A DNA stretch of 64,000 nt from Gracilimonas amylolytica (GCF_002911695.1 NZ_PQBS01000040.1:1-64000); one strand, 5' to 3'. Counted from the stretch's first letter, positions 27,750 through 38,075 are shown. Numbers and translations: made by a program. The notes: generated from the letters alone by a model not told the origin.

Positions 27750-29090
27750 ATGTCTTATTTAAGAGAGATATTTATTCTGTTCAGGTTCTTTCTTGTTACT
27801 GCCCTGATCACCCTGACTTTAGTAAACGATGTACAAGCCCAGAAAACTGAATTTCTTAAAGGAGTAAATCTGGCCGGGGCTGAATTTGGTGAGGGAAATT
27901 TACCCGGAAATTATGGATCTGATTACATCTATCCCAACGAGGAAGAGATAGATTACTTCACGGATAAAGGCATGAATGTTTTCAGAATTGGTTTCAGATG
28001 GGAGCGATTACAACGGGAACAATTTGCTGAACTTCATCAAACAGAACTTTCCCGGATGAACAGTATTGTTAATTATGCTACCGCTAAAGGAGCTTATGTA
28101 CTGCTTAACCCTCATAATTACTCAAGATATTACGGTGAGGTTGTTGGTCAGGGCGGGGTTCCAAGAGAGGCCTTTGCTGACTTTTGGGCTAAAGTAGCTG
28201 AAGTGTACAAAGATAATCCTTATGTAATGTTCGGTCTGGTGAATGAGCCGCATGATATGTCGACCGAGGTATGGAGAGATAATGCCAATGCTGCGATCGC
28301 TGCAATTCGGGAGACAGGTGCCGAAAACCTGATCACCGTACCCGGTAACGGGTGGACCGGCGCTCATTCATGGAACGATAACTGGTACGGCACCCCAAAT
28401 ACTGAGGCCATGCTCGAGATCACTGATCCTATAGATAACATAGCATTTGAAGTTCATCAATACCTGGATAGCAACTCTTCAGGAGCTTCACAAACCTGTG
28501 TGAATTCAACCATTGGTGCTCAGCGTCTTGAGGGATTCACAGAATGGCTGAGGGAACATGACAAGGTTGGTTTCCTGGCTGAATTTGGTGCAGCCTCCAA
28601 TTCTACCTGTAATGCAGCCATTACAGACATGCTGGAATATCTGGAAGACAATAAGGATGTTTATATGGCCTGGACCTGGTGGGCAGCCGGCCCGTGGTGG
28701 GGTAACAGCTATTTTCTCTCTATAGAACCTTACAGTAATGGTGATGATAAGCCACAAATGGCGCTTTTAGAACCTTATCTGGATGGCGCTGTTTCCACAA
28801 GTTTGGGCAATGATGAAACCCTTCCAACAGAGATCTCACTAAAACAAAATTATCCCAATCCTTTTAACCCCACCACACAGATAACTTACTCATTGACAGA
28901 ACCTGCAGAGGTCACACTAACCATATTCAATAGTTTGGGGCAGGAAGTTGCTCAGATAATAAACAGTCGTCAGGCTGCCGGAACATATACGGTTCCATTT
29001 AATGGAGATAACCTCACCAGTGGGCTGTATATGTACCGATTACAAACTAATGCGCAGACCATCACCAGGAAGATGATGCTTATCAAATAG
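27750..29090 (+). CDS. Secreted GH5-family glycoside hydrolase with T9SS sorting domain
   Basis: A 446-residue secreted enzyme with an N-terminal signal (ending VQAQ near residue 31), a GH5-type TIM barrel 35-345 and a C-terminal T9SS sorting module from NYPNPFNPTT (367) to the end (RKMMLIK). Catalytic residues are the acid/base E166 in LVNEPHD and the nucleophile E278 in LAEFGA; HNYSRYYG near 122-129 is also typical of cellulases. It probably cleaves beta-1,4-linked glucans or related polysaccharides outside the cell. The final gene end faces hutG with six bases between. Confidence 0.94.
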   Translation: MSYLREIFILFRFFLVTALITLTLVNDVQAQKTEFLKGVNLAGAEFGEGNLPGNYGSDYIYPNEEEIDYFTDKGMNVFRIGFRWERLQREQFAELHQTELSRMNSIVNYATAKGAYVLLNPHNYSRYYGEVVGQGGVPREAFADFWAKVAEVYKDNPYVMFGLVNEPHDMSTEVWRDNANAAIAAIRETGAENLITVPGNGWTGAHSWNDNWYGTPNTEAMLEITDPIDNIAFEVHQYLDSNSSGASQTCVNSTIGAQRLEGFTEWLREHDKVGFLAEFGAASNSTCNAAITDMLEYLEDNKDVYMAWTWWAAGPWWGNSYFLSIEPYSNGDDKPQMALLEPYLDGAVSTSLGNDETLPTEISLKQNYPNPFNPTTQITYSLTEPAEVTLTIFNSLGQEVAQIINSRQAAGTYTVPFNGDNLTSGLYMYRLQTNAQTITRKMMLIK

Positions 29091-29096
29091 CAAAGC

Positions 29097-30083
29097 TTAC
29101 CCCAGCAGATAACCGTAAATGATCTGAGCCACCAGCTTTACCGTTCGGTTGTCAATATCGTAAGTGGGATTTGTTTCGGTGACCTCAAGGATCCTCATAT
29201 TTTCCTTTTGCCGAGCCTGATACACCATATCAATCACTTCCCTGCCTGAAAGTCCCATGGGTGAAGATGCACTGGTTCCCGGGGCATCAGCAGCTTGAAT
29301 CACATCCATATCTAACCCAAAAAAGAACGGACTATCACCGATACTGCTTAATACTTTCTTAAAAGACGCAGAGGCACCTTCCTTTAGAATATCCGGAAGA
29401 TAGTACGTATGGGTTCCCTGCTTTTCGGCATCTTCAAGATATTGTTTAGAATTGCTCTCCCTACGGATACCAAATTCATAAAAATTACCAGGTTTAAGAT
29501 AATTGCCCTCAACCAGTTTTCTGTATGGAGTACCACTCGTCATCTCATCGGCTATTCGCATATCAAGGTGGGCATCCACATTAATAACCGAACATTCACT
29601 AACGGTATTCGACAGAGCACGTACGTCGGCAAATGAAATATCATTTCCACCACCTAATACGATCACATTCTTACCATCTCTGAGAAAGGTCTCTACTGCT
29701 TGGGTGAGGGCATCATGAATCCGATCCAGGGCGTCAGAAGACTCTTCATCATCAAGGATATCATCCTCGGCAATGTTATTAAAGATATCTGTTTTGATAT
29801 TACCCGCATCAAAGATCCGAATACCGGAATTTTCCGGCATCTGTAATTTATAGAGTTGTTCCCTGATCTTATCCGGAGCCTCCGCCGCACCAATTCTTCC
29901 ATTATTGCGCTGCACACCTTCATGTTGAGGGCATCCTACCAGTATGTGGTCAGCCTTTTGGTAATCTGCATCCTCAAAACCAATTTCATTCACCACCCAA
30001 TGGTCGCGCTCATCATGCGAACGCATATTTTTCAGTTTATCCTTTACCGGTTGCAAATGCTCTTTTATCCTCTCGATGCCCAT
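29097..30083 (-). CDS. hutG: Formimidoylglutamase-type ureohydrolase
   Basis: 328 residues of the arginase/agmatinase/formiminoglutamase fold; in this operon it should convert N-formimidoyl-glutamate to glutamate and formamide. Metal-binding motifs: NVDAHLDMR (D170, H172, D174) and GLDMDV (D258, D260). The first motif, usually GGxHx, reads GGGND with Asn147 where a manganese-binding His is usual, a point discussed in the findings. Its start lies inside the hutI 3' end (19-bp overlap), so it is the last gene of hutU-hutI-hutG. Confidence 0.88.
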   Translation of the reverse strand: MGIERIKEHLQPVKDKLKNMRSHDERDHWVVNEIGFEDADYQKADHILVGCPQHEGVQRNNGRIGAAEAPDKIREQLYKLQMPENSGIRIFDAGNIKTDIFNNIAEDDILDDEESSDALDRIHDALTQAVETFLRDGKNVIVLGGGNDISFADVRALSNTVSECSVINVDAHLDMRIADEMTSGTPYRKLVEGNYLKPGNFYEFGIRRESNSKQYLEDAEKQGTHTYYLPDILKEGASASFKKVLSSIGDSPFFFGLDMDVIQAADAPGTSASSPMGLSGREVIDMVYQARQKENMRILEVTETNPTYDIDNRTVKLVAQIIYGYLLG

Positions 30084-31294
30084 TCCACTTTCCCTTTTTT
30101 AATAACTGTATGCACGTGATTTTCTCCAAAAAAGTAGGCAAGATCGTTATAGTTGTCTGTATCCAGCAACAAAATATCTGCCTGATAACCCCGGCTTATG
30201 CAACCGATCTTTTCTTTTTCCAATGCCTTTGCTCCATTTTGAGTGGCACAGCTTAACGCTTCTTCCACCGACATCCCCATTTTTGTACAAGCCATACTCA
30301 TCAGTAACTGCATCGAAATGGTCATGGATGAACCGGGATTGAAATCCGTTGCCAAAGCGACCAAGGCTCCGGCATCCAATAATTTTCGCGCCGGGGAATA
30401 GGGAATATTTAGGAAATAAGATACCCCCGGTAATACCGTGGCAACGGTTTCAGTAGCTGCGATCTTATTGATATCCTTATCAGACAATACCTCAAGATGA
30501 TCCACAGAAACTGCCCCTAGTTCCAATGCCATTTCCACCCCGCCAATATCATTGAACTGATTGGTGTGTAGTTTTGGTTTCAGTCCATATTCAAGGCCTT
30601 TTTCAAATACTTTCCGGGTTTCATCAACCGTGAAATATCCTTTTTCACAAAACACATCACAATACTCTGCAAGCTCTGCAACTTCAGGGATCATCTCCAG
30701 AACCTGATCCAGATATTCCTCCTTGCTGAGATCTTTTGGAACGGCATGAGCTCCCAGAAAGGTAGCTGTTAGTTCAATCGGCTGTTCCTGCTTCAACTCA
30801 TTTATCACTTCCAGCATCTTGCGTTCTGTTTCCAGATCCAGGCCATATCCACTTTTGACCTCCATGGTGGTAATTCCCTGCTTCAGGGCTTTTTGCAAAC
30901 GAATTCGGCCCAGATTCTTCAATTCCTCATTTGAAGCTTTTCGGGTAGACTCCACAGTGGATACAATACCTCCACCCCGTTCTGCAATTTCCTCATAACT
31001 CATCCCGGCCGAACGCATAGCAAATTCATCCGCGCGATTCCCTCCAAAAACCAGGTGTGAATGTGAGTCAACAAAACCGGGAACCGCAGCTTTACCCTCG
31101 GCATCCAGAATGTCAGGGTGCCCTTCTACTTTTTCCAAAACATCATGAAGCGAACCAACAGCCACAATGAAACCATCTACAATGTAGATGGCAGCATTTT
31201 TGTGAATAGTAAGATCTCTGAGACCTTTACCCCGTACCACTCCAGGTTTAGGCGTGGCAATTTGTGATATGTTTTGAATAAGAAGGTTAGACAT
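30065..31294 (-). CDS. hutI: Imidazolonepropionase
   Basis: Third step of histidine breakdown: opens 4-imidazolone-5-propionate to N-formimidoyl-glutamate; cytoplasmic amidohydrolase. The ATG at 31294 (409 residues) is preferred to a TTG two codons upstream. Metal and family motifs: PGFVDSHSHLVFGG, GGGIVSTVESTRKAS, TTMEVKSGYGLDLETE, FLGAHAVP, LHTNQFND and ALATDFNPGSS. It overlaps hutG at its end and is 66-73 bp downstream of hutU, with a hairpin in that gap. Confidence 0.98.
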   Translation of the reverse strand: MSNLLIQNISQIATPKPGVVRGKGLRDLTIHKNAAIYIVDGFIVAVGSLHDVLEKVEGHPDILDAEGKAAVPGFVDSHSHLVFGGNRADEFAMRSAGMSYEEIAERGGGIVSTVESTRKASNEELKNLGRIRLQKALKQGITTMEVKSGYGLDLETERKMLEVINELKQEQPIELTATFLGAHAVPKDLSKEEYLDQVLEMIPEVAELAEYCDVFCEKGYFTVDETRKVFEKGLEYGLKPKLHTNQFNDIGGVEMALELGAVSVDHLEVLSDKDINKIAATETVATVLPGVSYFLNIPYSPARKLLDAGALVALATDFNPGSSMTISMQLLMSMACTKMGMSVEEALSCATQNGAKALEKEKIGCISRGYQADILLLDTDNYNDLAYFFGENHVHTVIKKGKVEWASRG

Positions 31295-31327
31295 GCTCAA
31301 TTCGATTTATGTGACCAGATTTTCACA

Positions 31328-31353
31328 TTGGGGCGTGTCGCGATACACCCCAA
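31328..31353 (-). terminator. Intercistronic hairpin between hutU and hutI
   Basis: TTGGGG (31328-31333) pairs with CCCCAA (31348-31353); the stem continues after one C-A mismatch through GTGT/ATAC around loop CGCG. No T run follows on either strand, so a processing or stability element is more likely than a terminator. Confidence 0.45.
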
Positions 31354-31366
31354 CATGGCAATGTAT

Positions 31367-33016
31367 TTATTTCAAAAACGGGAGTTTTAACTGATACTCC
31401 TTCGCACAATCCACCGCAATGTCGTACCCGGCATCTGCATGCCGCATGACTCCGGTAGCCGGATCATTCCAAAGAACGCGCTCCAGTCTGCGATCCGCAT
31501 CTTCGGTTCCATCACAGACAATCACGAGACCGGCGTGCTGAGAGAAGCCCATCCCCACTCCGCCTCCGTGGTGGAAGGAAACCCATGTTGCTCCTGAAGA
31601 AGTATTCAGTAATGCATTCAAGATCGGCCAGTCAGATACCGCATCCGATCCGTCTTTCATCCCCTCTGTTTCACGGTTGGGGCTGGCTACAGAACCGGAA
31701 TCCAAATGGTCACGACCTATGACCACCGGTGCTTTCAGTTCGCCGTTTCGAACCATTTCGTTGAAAGCCAGGCCTAATTTATGACGCTGACCTAAGCCTA
31801 CCCAGCATATTCTTGAAGGTAATCCCTGAAAATGAATTTGCTCTTTGGCCATATCCAGCCAGTTGTGCAGATGAGGATCATCGGGGATCAGTTCTTTTAC
31901 TTTTGCATCCGTTTTATAAATATCCTCAGGATCTCCTGATAGTGCAGCCCAACGGAATGGCCCAATGCCCCTGCAGAAAAGCGGACGAATATACTCCGGA
32001 ACAAAACCCGGAATATTGAACGCATCCTTAACCCCTACGTCAAAAGCTTCCTGCCGGATATTATTTCCATAATCAAAGACCGGTAAACCCTTTTTCTGAA
32101 ATTCAAGCATAGCCCTGACTTGTACCGCAATAGACTTTCTGGCTTGCTCCATCACTTCTTTAGGGTGAGATTTCTGCTTCTCTTCCCACTCTTCAACCGA
32201 CATCCCCAATGGCAGGTATCCATTCAACGGATCGTGGGCGCTGGTTTGGTCCGTCACTGCATCCGGCATGATATTTCGTTCAAGTAACTTTGGGTAGATA
32301 TCGGCCGCGTTACCATGCAAGCCTACGGTTACCGGTTTTTTATCCTGAACCGATTGCTGAATGATCTCCAAGGCCTCATCAAGAGAGTTCGCCTTTTTAT
32401 CCACATATCCTGTGCGCAACCGAAAGTCAATGCGGGATTCCCGGCATTCAACAGCCAGCATGCTGGCACCCGCCATTTTAGCAGCTAAAGGTTGAGCCCC
32501 TCCCATTCCACCAAGTCCTGCTGTTAGCACCCACTTTCCTGAAAGGTCTCCACCAAAATGTTTCTTAGCCATGGAGACAAAGGTCTCGTAAGTTCCCTGT
32601 ACAATACCCTGACTGCCAATGTAGATCCAGGAACCTGCCGTCATTTGTCCGTACATCATCAGGCCTTTCTTATCGAGTTCGTTGAAATGATCCCAGTTGG
32701 CCCACTTGGGTACCAGATTTGAATTGGCGATCAATACTCGTGGTGCATCTTTGTGAGTTTTGAAGATCCCCACCGGTTTTCCTGATTGAACCAACAAAGT
32801 TTCCTCATCACTCATATTCTTTAGTGATTGAAGAATACCTTCAAAACTTTCCCAATTCCTTGCGGCTTTTCCGATCCCGCCATATACCACCAACTCATCA
32901 GGTTTTTCTGCTACATCCGGATCAAGATTATTCTGGATCATTCTGAATGGAGCTTCCGTTAGCCAGCTTTTGCAGTGTAACTCGGTTCCGGTTGGTGCTT
33001 TAATCGTTCTTGGCAT
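31367..33016 (-). CDS. hutU: Urocanate hydratase
   Basis: Second step of histidine breakdown: adds water to urocanate using tightly bound NAD+ as electrophile. 549 residues, full length. Strong family blocks: [43 protein letters not shown] at about 97-140, the nucleotide-binding [16 protein letters not shown], the active-site region [32 protein letters not shown] and [17 protein letters not shown]. First gene of hutU-hutI-hutG; no histidine ammonia-lyase (hutH) is in the window. Confidence 0.99.
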   Translation of the reverse strand: MPRTIKAPTGTELHCKSWLTEAPFRMIQNNLDPDVAEKPDELVVYGGIGKAARNWESFEGILQSLKNMSDEETLLVQSGKPVGIFKTHKDAPRVLIANSNLVPKWANWDHFNELDKKGLMMYGQMTAGSWIYIGSQGIVQGTYETFVSMAKKHFGGDLSGKWVLTAGLGGMGGAQPLAAKMAGASMLAVECRESRIDFRLRTGYVDKKANSLDEALEIIQQSVQDKKPVTVGLHGNAADIYPKLLERNIMPDAVTDQTSAHDPLNGYLPLGMSVEEWEEKQKSHPKEVMEQARKSIAVQVRAMLEFQKKGLPVFDYGNNIRQEAFDVGVKDAFNIPGFVPEYIRPLFCRGIGPFRWAALSGDPEDIYKTDAKVKELIPDDPHLHNWLDMAKEQIHFQGLPSRICWVGLGQRHKLGLAFNEMVRNGELKAPVVIGRDHLDSGSVASPNRETEGMKDGSDAVSDWPILNALLNTSSGATWVSFHHGGGVGMGFSQHAGLVIVCDGTEDADRRLERVLWNDPATGVMRHADAGYDIAVDCAKEYQLKLPFLK

Positions 33017-33092
33017 GGTTCATTATTTATATTCCTGTAACATTAACTACAGCAGGAATATACACTAAGAGAAGCGAAAGCTCATCCCAAAA

Positions 33093-33479
33093 TTATGGCG
33101 ACGTGGAAGAGGTAAAGAATGTGTAGATGAACCCAATTGTGAATAAAGAAAAGATCGAAGTCACAACCCAGAAATGACCGCCAACACCATCCTGTGACAG
33201 TATGAATTTCAGAAATTGTCCGCTTATAATGAGGGCCATCATGGCATTTCCCAACGTGATCGCTTTTGAAGCAGATCCGGCTCGCCATACCATTATATTT
33301 GTGACTCCAAAGGCGAAGATGAGTGCCCCAACTACTTTCATAAGCAATAGATCTACACCATACTGTGAGGCTGTCCCAAAGATCCTGCCGGTTTCCTGAG
33401 GGTAGAAACTAATACTCAGACCGATCAGGATATATAACAAGCCACTTACTGCATAAAGATATTTAGCCGGACCCTTCAT
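33093..33479 (-). CDS. Small four-helix membrane protein, unknown function
   Basis: 128 residues with four hydrophobic segments at roughly 7-26, 43-66, 72-92 and 102-123 and short polar loops; no catalytic motif. Family not recognised. Its ATG directly follows the TAA of the thioredoxin-like gene (no spacer), so the two are an operon and may work together at the inner membrane. Confidence 0.8.
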   Translation of the reverse strand: MKGPAKYLYAVSGLLYILIGLSISFYPQETGRIFGTASQYGVDLLLMKVVGALIFAFGVTNIMVWRAGSASKAITLGNAMMALIISGQFLKFILSQDGVGGHFWVVTSIFSLFTIGFIYTFFTSSTSP

Positions 33480-34007
33480 TTATTCTTTTTCAATGAATTC
33501 TGTGAAGGACTGTTGTTCGTAGGCACTGGTACCAATAAATTTTAATATGGTAGAATAGATATCCTCTTCCAGGAACCCGGGCTGACCAGCAATGATATCC
33601 TCATTTGCTTCAAAGAAAATAAACGTAGGCGTACTGTAAGCTCCCAATTTTTGAGCAAAAGCTCTGTGGCTGAGCCGGCTGTCAGCAAAGGTCAGGTACT
33701 CATCTTCCACATCCAGATCTAACCATACCGGATAAAAGTAATCGGCCGTGAGTTCCTGTATGCTTTCCTTTACGAACACCTCATTTTCCATTTTTTTGCA
33801 ATAGCCACACCAGCGTGCATTCACATAAACAAGGATCTTTTTACCATCCTCTGCCGCCATTTCTTTTGCTTCATCAAAGCTAACCCAGTCAAACATTTCC
33901 TGGGCGGACCTATCTTCGCTCTGTGCATCTTCTGTTTGAGCCTTCCCAACCGTGCTGAAAGCAACCATTAATATTATTGTACACGCAATTATCTTATTAT
34001 GAATCAT
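33480..34007 (-). CDS. Secreted thioredoxin-like disulfide protein
   Basis: 175 residues from the ATG at 34007 (a TTG at 34022 is possible but less likely). Signal peptide ends near VGKAQ (residue 24), then a thioredoxin fold with active site WCGYC (Cys67, Cys70) in ILVYVNARWCGYCKKMENEVF and the cis-Pro strand YSTPTFIFF. Resembles the thioredoxin-like DUF255/SoxW-type periplasmic reductases that keep proteins reduced. Operon with the following small membrane protein. Confidence 0.87.
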   Translation of the reverse strand: MIHNKIIACTIILMVAFSTVGKAQTEDAQSEDRSAQEMFDWVSFDEAKEMAAEDGKKILVYVNARWCGYCKKMENEVFVKESIQELTADYFYPVWLDLDVEDEYLTFADSRLSHRAFAQKLGAYSTPTFIFFEANEDIIAGQPGFLEEDIYSTILKFIGTSAYEQQSFTEFIEKE

Positions 34008-34050
34008 AAAATTATCTAACAATTTATTCTTTCTTATTTTGAACAGACCC

Positions 34051-35172
34051 TTAAGCTAACGCTTGTTCAATATCTGCTATTATATCATCCGGGTGTTCCA
34101 ATCCTACACTCAATCGGATCAGGTTTTCAGGGGATGGCGAATCGGGTCCTTCCGAAGACTTCCTATGCTCCCAAATACTCTCGATCCCACCCAGGCTGGT
34201 TGCAGCAATGATCAGTTTAGAACGCCCTACGATCTCTACGGCATTTTTAGCTCCACCGTCGATCAGAAAGGATATCATCCCTCCAAAATCATCCATCTGG
34301 GATTTGGCGATCTCATGGCCTTTATGAGATTCAAGTCCCGGATAGAACACATCTTTTACCTTGGAATGGTTGCTTAAAAATTCAGCCACTTTTCGGGCAT
34401 TCTCGTTATGTGCCCGCATTCTGTAAGGAAACGAACGGATGCTTCGGCTTAACAGCCAGGCGTCCCGGGGTGATGGCACAGCGCCCTGAACCCGCTGTAT
34501 CAATCGTACTTTTTCAAACAGTGTTGTATCATTTGTGATGACGGCTCCTCCAAGAATATCGCTGTGTCCACCTAAATATTTTGTGGTTGAGTGAACCGAA
34601 ATATCCGCTCCAAGTTCAAGCGGACGCATATTGTATGGCGTAGGCCAGGTGTTATCCACGGCTACCACTGCTCCTTTTGATTTTACCAGCTTACTGACAG
34701 CTTTCACATCAGTGATCAGTAATCGTGGGTTGGAGGGCGTTTCCAGCCACACAAAATTAGTATTGTCTTTAAGGGATCCTTCCACTGCATCCAGATCCGT
34801 CATGTCAACGAATTCAACCTCAAGGCCCCATTTTTCACCAAACTCCCACATCAGTTTTCGGGTACCGAAATACACATCTTTAGCTACCATCACATGCGAA
34901 CCGGGCTCGATGGTTTGAAAAACAGATGAAATAGCCGCCATTCCTGAGGCAAAAACAGCACAATGACTTCCATGTTCCAGTTCAGCGATCACATTTTCAA
35001 GCTGCTGCCGGTTTGGGTTAGACAAACGTATGTATTTATCGTCCCCTTCCTGGTAGCTGCCATTACGGTGCTCATAGATCGTGGATACTTCAATGCCCGG
35101 CACAACCGTGTCATTTGGTTTGTCGTGGGCTTTCATGCTCCCGTGTATGGCAATGGTCTCAATGTGTTTCAT
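34051..35172 (-). CDS. PLP-dependent trans-sulfuration enzyme (cystathionine gamma-synthase/lyase family)
   Basis: 373 residues of the Cys/Met metabolism PLP family. The cofactor lysine is Lys198 in SVHSTTKYLGGHSD; SGMAAISSVF and VWLETPSNP are family marks. Members make cystathionine from activated homoserine (MetB), cleave it (MetC, CTH) or degrade methionine. The sequence alone does not settle which; no methionine gene is adjacent to decide. Confidence 0.9.
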   Translation of the reverse strand: MKHIETIAIHGSMKAHDKPNDTVVPGIEVSTIYEHRNGSYQEGDDKYIRLSNPNRQQLENVIAELEHGSHCAVFASGMAAISSVFQTIEPGSHVMVAKDVYFGTRKLMWEFGEKWGLEVEFVDMTDLDAVEGSLKDNTNFVWLETPSNPRLLITDVKAVSKLVKSKGAVVAVDNTWPTPYNMRPLELGADISVHSTTKYLGGHSDILGGAVITNDTTLFEKVRLIQRVQGAVPSPRDAWLLSRSIRSFPYRMRAHNENARKVAEFLSNHSKVKDVFYPGLESHKGHEIAKSQMDDFGGMISFLIDGGAKNAVEIVGRSKLIIAATSLGGIESIWEHRKSSEGPDSPSPENLIRLSVGLEHPDDIIADIEQALA

Positions 35173-35361
35173 AATCGGTGTATTCCTGAATTTTGGTTAG
35201 CCTAAAATAAACAATTTAGCTCACATACATTTTCATTTGTTACTACAAGTAAGTGCCCCCTTAGTTTTCTTGCACTACTGACAATTTCCTGTATATTTGA
35301 GCTCAAATTCACTTTGGTTTACAGATAAACTGATATAACCGGCAAAACAGATCCTTTCTTT

Positions 35362-36657
35362 GTGATCAAATCCTGGGAATCATACAAAATAAGGGTACGC
35401 AGCAATATAATAGGAGATACATCCAAAACTGATGGTATCGACTACTGGAGAAATAAACTGTTTGCGACTATTCTAATTTACCTGTTTCCTTTTGGTTTGC
35501 TAACTCTGATTCCCTCCGCGATCGTTGTTTATACACTGGGGATCAAAACACTTGCTATCTCATACGTTTTGTTTGGTATCGCGATCACTGTCATCACCCT
35601 ATACCAGCGACTAAACATTGATCTCAGGAAGTTTCTTTTCCTTACCCTGCTTTACTCCGTCTCTTTTATTCTGATCTTTTTTATGGGACATCACGGAGCA
35701 GGACTTACCTACCTGTTTGGGGTTACCGTTTTTTCATTATTGATCCTGCCAACTTATGCCGGTGTCTTGACCATATTCATCAACATACTGATCTGTTTGT
35801 TGCAGGCGTACTTTATTTATGCCGGGATGGTGGACTATCCACTCAGGGAAAACTATCAGGTAGCTTCGTGGTTATCCATTTCTGCCAACTCCGTGTTGCT
35901 TAGTACGGTTGCTGTCATCTTCATGCCTATGCTCTTCAGCGGTCTGCAGGAAACGATAGAGTCACAATATCGTCTCAAGAAGAATCTGGTGACCCATAAA
36001 GATGAATTAGAATCGTCCTTATCTGAAAAAGAGACCCTGCTCGCAGAAATTCATCACCGTGTCAAAAATAATCTGGCCGTGGTGTCGGGTATGCTTCAAA
36101 TTCAGTCGTTTAAAGAAACGGATGAAGAATTTCAGAAGAAATTGATGGACAGCACCATGCGCATCAAATCGATGGCGAGTATTCACGAGCAACTTTATCA
36201 GTCCCGAAGCTTTTCCAAAATGGACTTTAAAACGGGACTCAAAAATCTGATCCGAACTATCATTGAATCAATGAGTGATGGGCATTCGGTTCGAACCGAG
36301 TTCGATCTTGATTCTGTAAAGTTAAATATAAACCAGGCGGTACCCTGCAGCCTGATCGTCAACGAAGTAGTTACCAATTCGCTTAAGCATGCTTTCAGTG
36401 AACAGTATGAAGGATTGATCTCCGTATCACTCAAAAAGAACGGCCCAAAATTGAATCTAAGGATCTCAGATAATGGCTCTGGGTTTAACCACCGTGCCGA
36501 CTCCGGATCTGAAAGTTCGCTTGGATTTGAACTCATCCAAACCTTGTCTCACCAGCTTGATGGTGATTATGAATACAAAAACCGGGATGATACTTCCGGT
36601 GTTTACTTTGAATTGATATTCAATATCACAGATTCATCCGGAAGTAGCAGCGGATGA
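35362..36657 (+). CDS. Membrane sensor histidine kinase (HisKA_2 type)
   Basis: 431 residues. About six hydrophobic helices at 30-210 form an integral membrane sensor, then a short coiled coil, the H-box EIHHRVKNNLAVVSGML (His near 234) and a complete ATPase: N-box VNEVVTNSLKHAF, G1 SDNGSGF and G2 SSLGFELIQTL. It should autophosphorylate and pass phosphate to a regulator encoded elsewhere. The start is GTG. Unlike the GAF kinase at 15456, the ATP-binding boxes are intact. Confidence 0.92.
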   Translation: MIKSWESYKIRVRSNIIGDTSKTDGIDYWRNKLFATILIYLFPFGLLTLIPSAIVVYTLGIKTLAISYVLFGIAITVITLYQRLNIDLRKFLFLTLLYSVSFILIFFMGHHGAGLTYLFGVTVFSLLILPTYAGVLTIFINILICLLQAYFIYAGMVDYPLRENYQVASWLSISANSVLLSTVAVIFMPMLFSGLQETIESQYRLKKNLVTHKDELESSLSEKETLLAEIHHRVKNNLAVVSGMLQIQSFKETDEEFQKKLMDSTMRIKSMASIHEQLYQSRSFSKMDFKTGLKNLIRTIIESMSDGHSVRTEFDLDSVKLNINQAVPCSLIVNEVVTNSLKHAFSEQYEGLISVSLKKNGPKLNLRISDNGSGFNHRADSGSESSLGFELIQTLSHQLDGDYEYKNRDDTSGVYFELIFNITDSSGSSSG

Positions 36658-36669
36658 CCTGACCTGGCC

Positions 36670-37905
36670 TTATCGATCGTTTCTGATCGCTCTGATTCTT
36701 TCCAGCACCGGTGGATGCGAATAATTGAGCCAAACATAGAACCAATGCGGAGTCAGATTAGAGAGATTATCTTTAGATAATTTTTTCAGCGTTGACACCA
36801 TATCTTCAGGCCTGCCGGTGGTATCTGCCGCAAAAGAATCCGCTTCAAATTCATGCTTTCTGGAAAGGATCTGCATAAATACAGATAATATCATATCTAT
36901 GGGTGCATACAGCATTCCAAAAAAGATCAGTCCGGCATACACGGACATCTGTTCCATGTAGAATGCGTCAAACAGTCCCTCCGCATTCAGGAATATGGAA
37001 AGCAAAAAGAACATGACTCCGGTCTGAATGATACTGGTCACCATGCCTTTAATGATATGCTTTTTCTTATAGTGACCGATCTCGTGAGCCAGCACGGCCA
37101 CCAATTCATCATTGGTATGATTTTCAATGAGGGTGTCATATAAAGCAACCCGCTTGTTCTTACCAAATCCCGTGAAAAAAGCGTTTGATTTACTCGATCG
37201 TTTTGAACCATCTATGACAAACAATCCCTGCAGTGGAAAGTCCACTTTTTCCGTGTAGTCTTCGATCGCGGTTCGCAATTCTCCTTCTTCGAGCGGGGTG
37301 AATTTATTAAATAATGGCATGATCCAGGTTGGAGCCACATACTGCATGATCAGTGTAAATGCGGTCACCGCACCCCAGGCATATAACCAGGCAAGTTCAC
37401 CGGCATACATAAAGAACCAAAGGATACCTGCCAGTAATGGAGCTCCGATCACTAAGCTAAGCCCGAGCCCTTTCACCAGATCCATGACAAAAGTTTTGGG
37501 TGTCGTCTTATTGAAGCCAAACTTCGCTTCGATCACAAATGTTGAATAAATACTGATAGGCAAATTGATGATCATCTTAGCCACGATAAGAATTCCAATG
37601 TAGATCAAACCGGTCAGCAGCTCCCCAAAACCCCAGGCTCTGACGATCTGATCCAGCCAGTTGAAGCCTCCCGAAAACCAGAATCCAAGGACCAATGCCA
37701 GGTCGAACCCACCGGTGATAAATCCAAAACGGGTTCTAACTTTGGTGTACTCCTGAGATTTTGCGTAGGTATCTTCATCATACACTCCCTCAAACTCATC
37801 CGGCAGTTCTTTGGATAGAGACCTCAGGTTGAGATAATTTGAAACCAGATCAAGAATAAAATCTAAGGCAATGGTAGCCAGAATGATGATCGCGTAGATA
37901 TTCAT
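36670..37905 (-). CDS. M48 family zinc metallopeptidase (CAAX protease/Ste24-like)
   Basis: 411 residues when started at the ATG at 37905, which gives a membrane helix as the N-terminus (MNIYAIIILAT); an upstream start at 37986 would add 27 residues that look non-native. Zinc motif HEIGH in AVLAHEIGHYKKKH, with the third ligand in KHEFEADSFAAD. Multiple TM helices flank the site as in Ste24/HtpX-type proteases that act on membrane proteins. The NAFFTGFGKNKRVALYDTL block is a Ste24 signature. Substrates unknown. Confidence 0.92.
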   Translation of the reverse strand: MNIYAIIILATIALDFILDLVSNYLNLRSLSKELPDEFEGVYDEDTYAKSQEYTKVRTRFGFITGGFDLALVLGFWFSGGFNWLDQIVRAWGFGELLTGLIYIGILIVAKMIINLPISIYSTFVIEAKFGFNKTTPKTFVMDLVKGLGLSLVIGAPLLAGILWFFMYAGELAWLYAWGAVTAFTLIMQYVAPTWIMPLFNKFTPLEEGELRTAIEDYTEKVDFPLQGLFVIDGSKRSSKSNAFFTGFGKNKRVALYDTLIENHTNDELVAVLAHEIGHYKKKHIIKGMVTSIIQTGVMFFLLSIFLNAEGLFDAFYMEQMSVYAGLIFFGMLYAPIDMILSVFMQILSRKHEFEADSFAADTTGRPEDMVSTLKKLSKDNLSNLTPHWFYVWLNYSHPPVLERIRAIRNDR

Positions 37906-38075
37906 AAATTTACAAGAGTTTTTAAATTCACTCAAAGGTACAAATAAAGCACTGAAATATGACTCGGTGAATCTGATCAGCCTCATAAATAAAACAAATT
38001 AGTTTAATGTTAAACTATTGAATGATACTTCGTACCTTATCGTTGTGATAGCAAAACAAACTAATACCAAACGTC

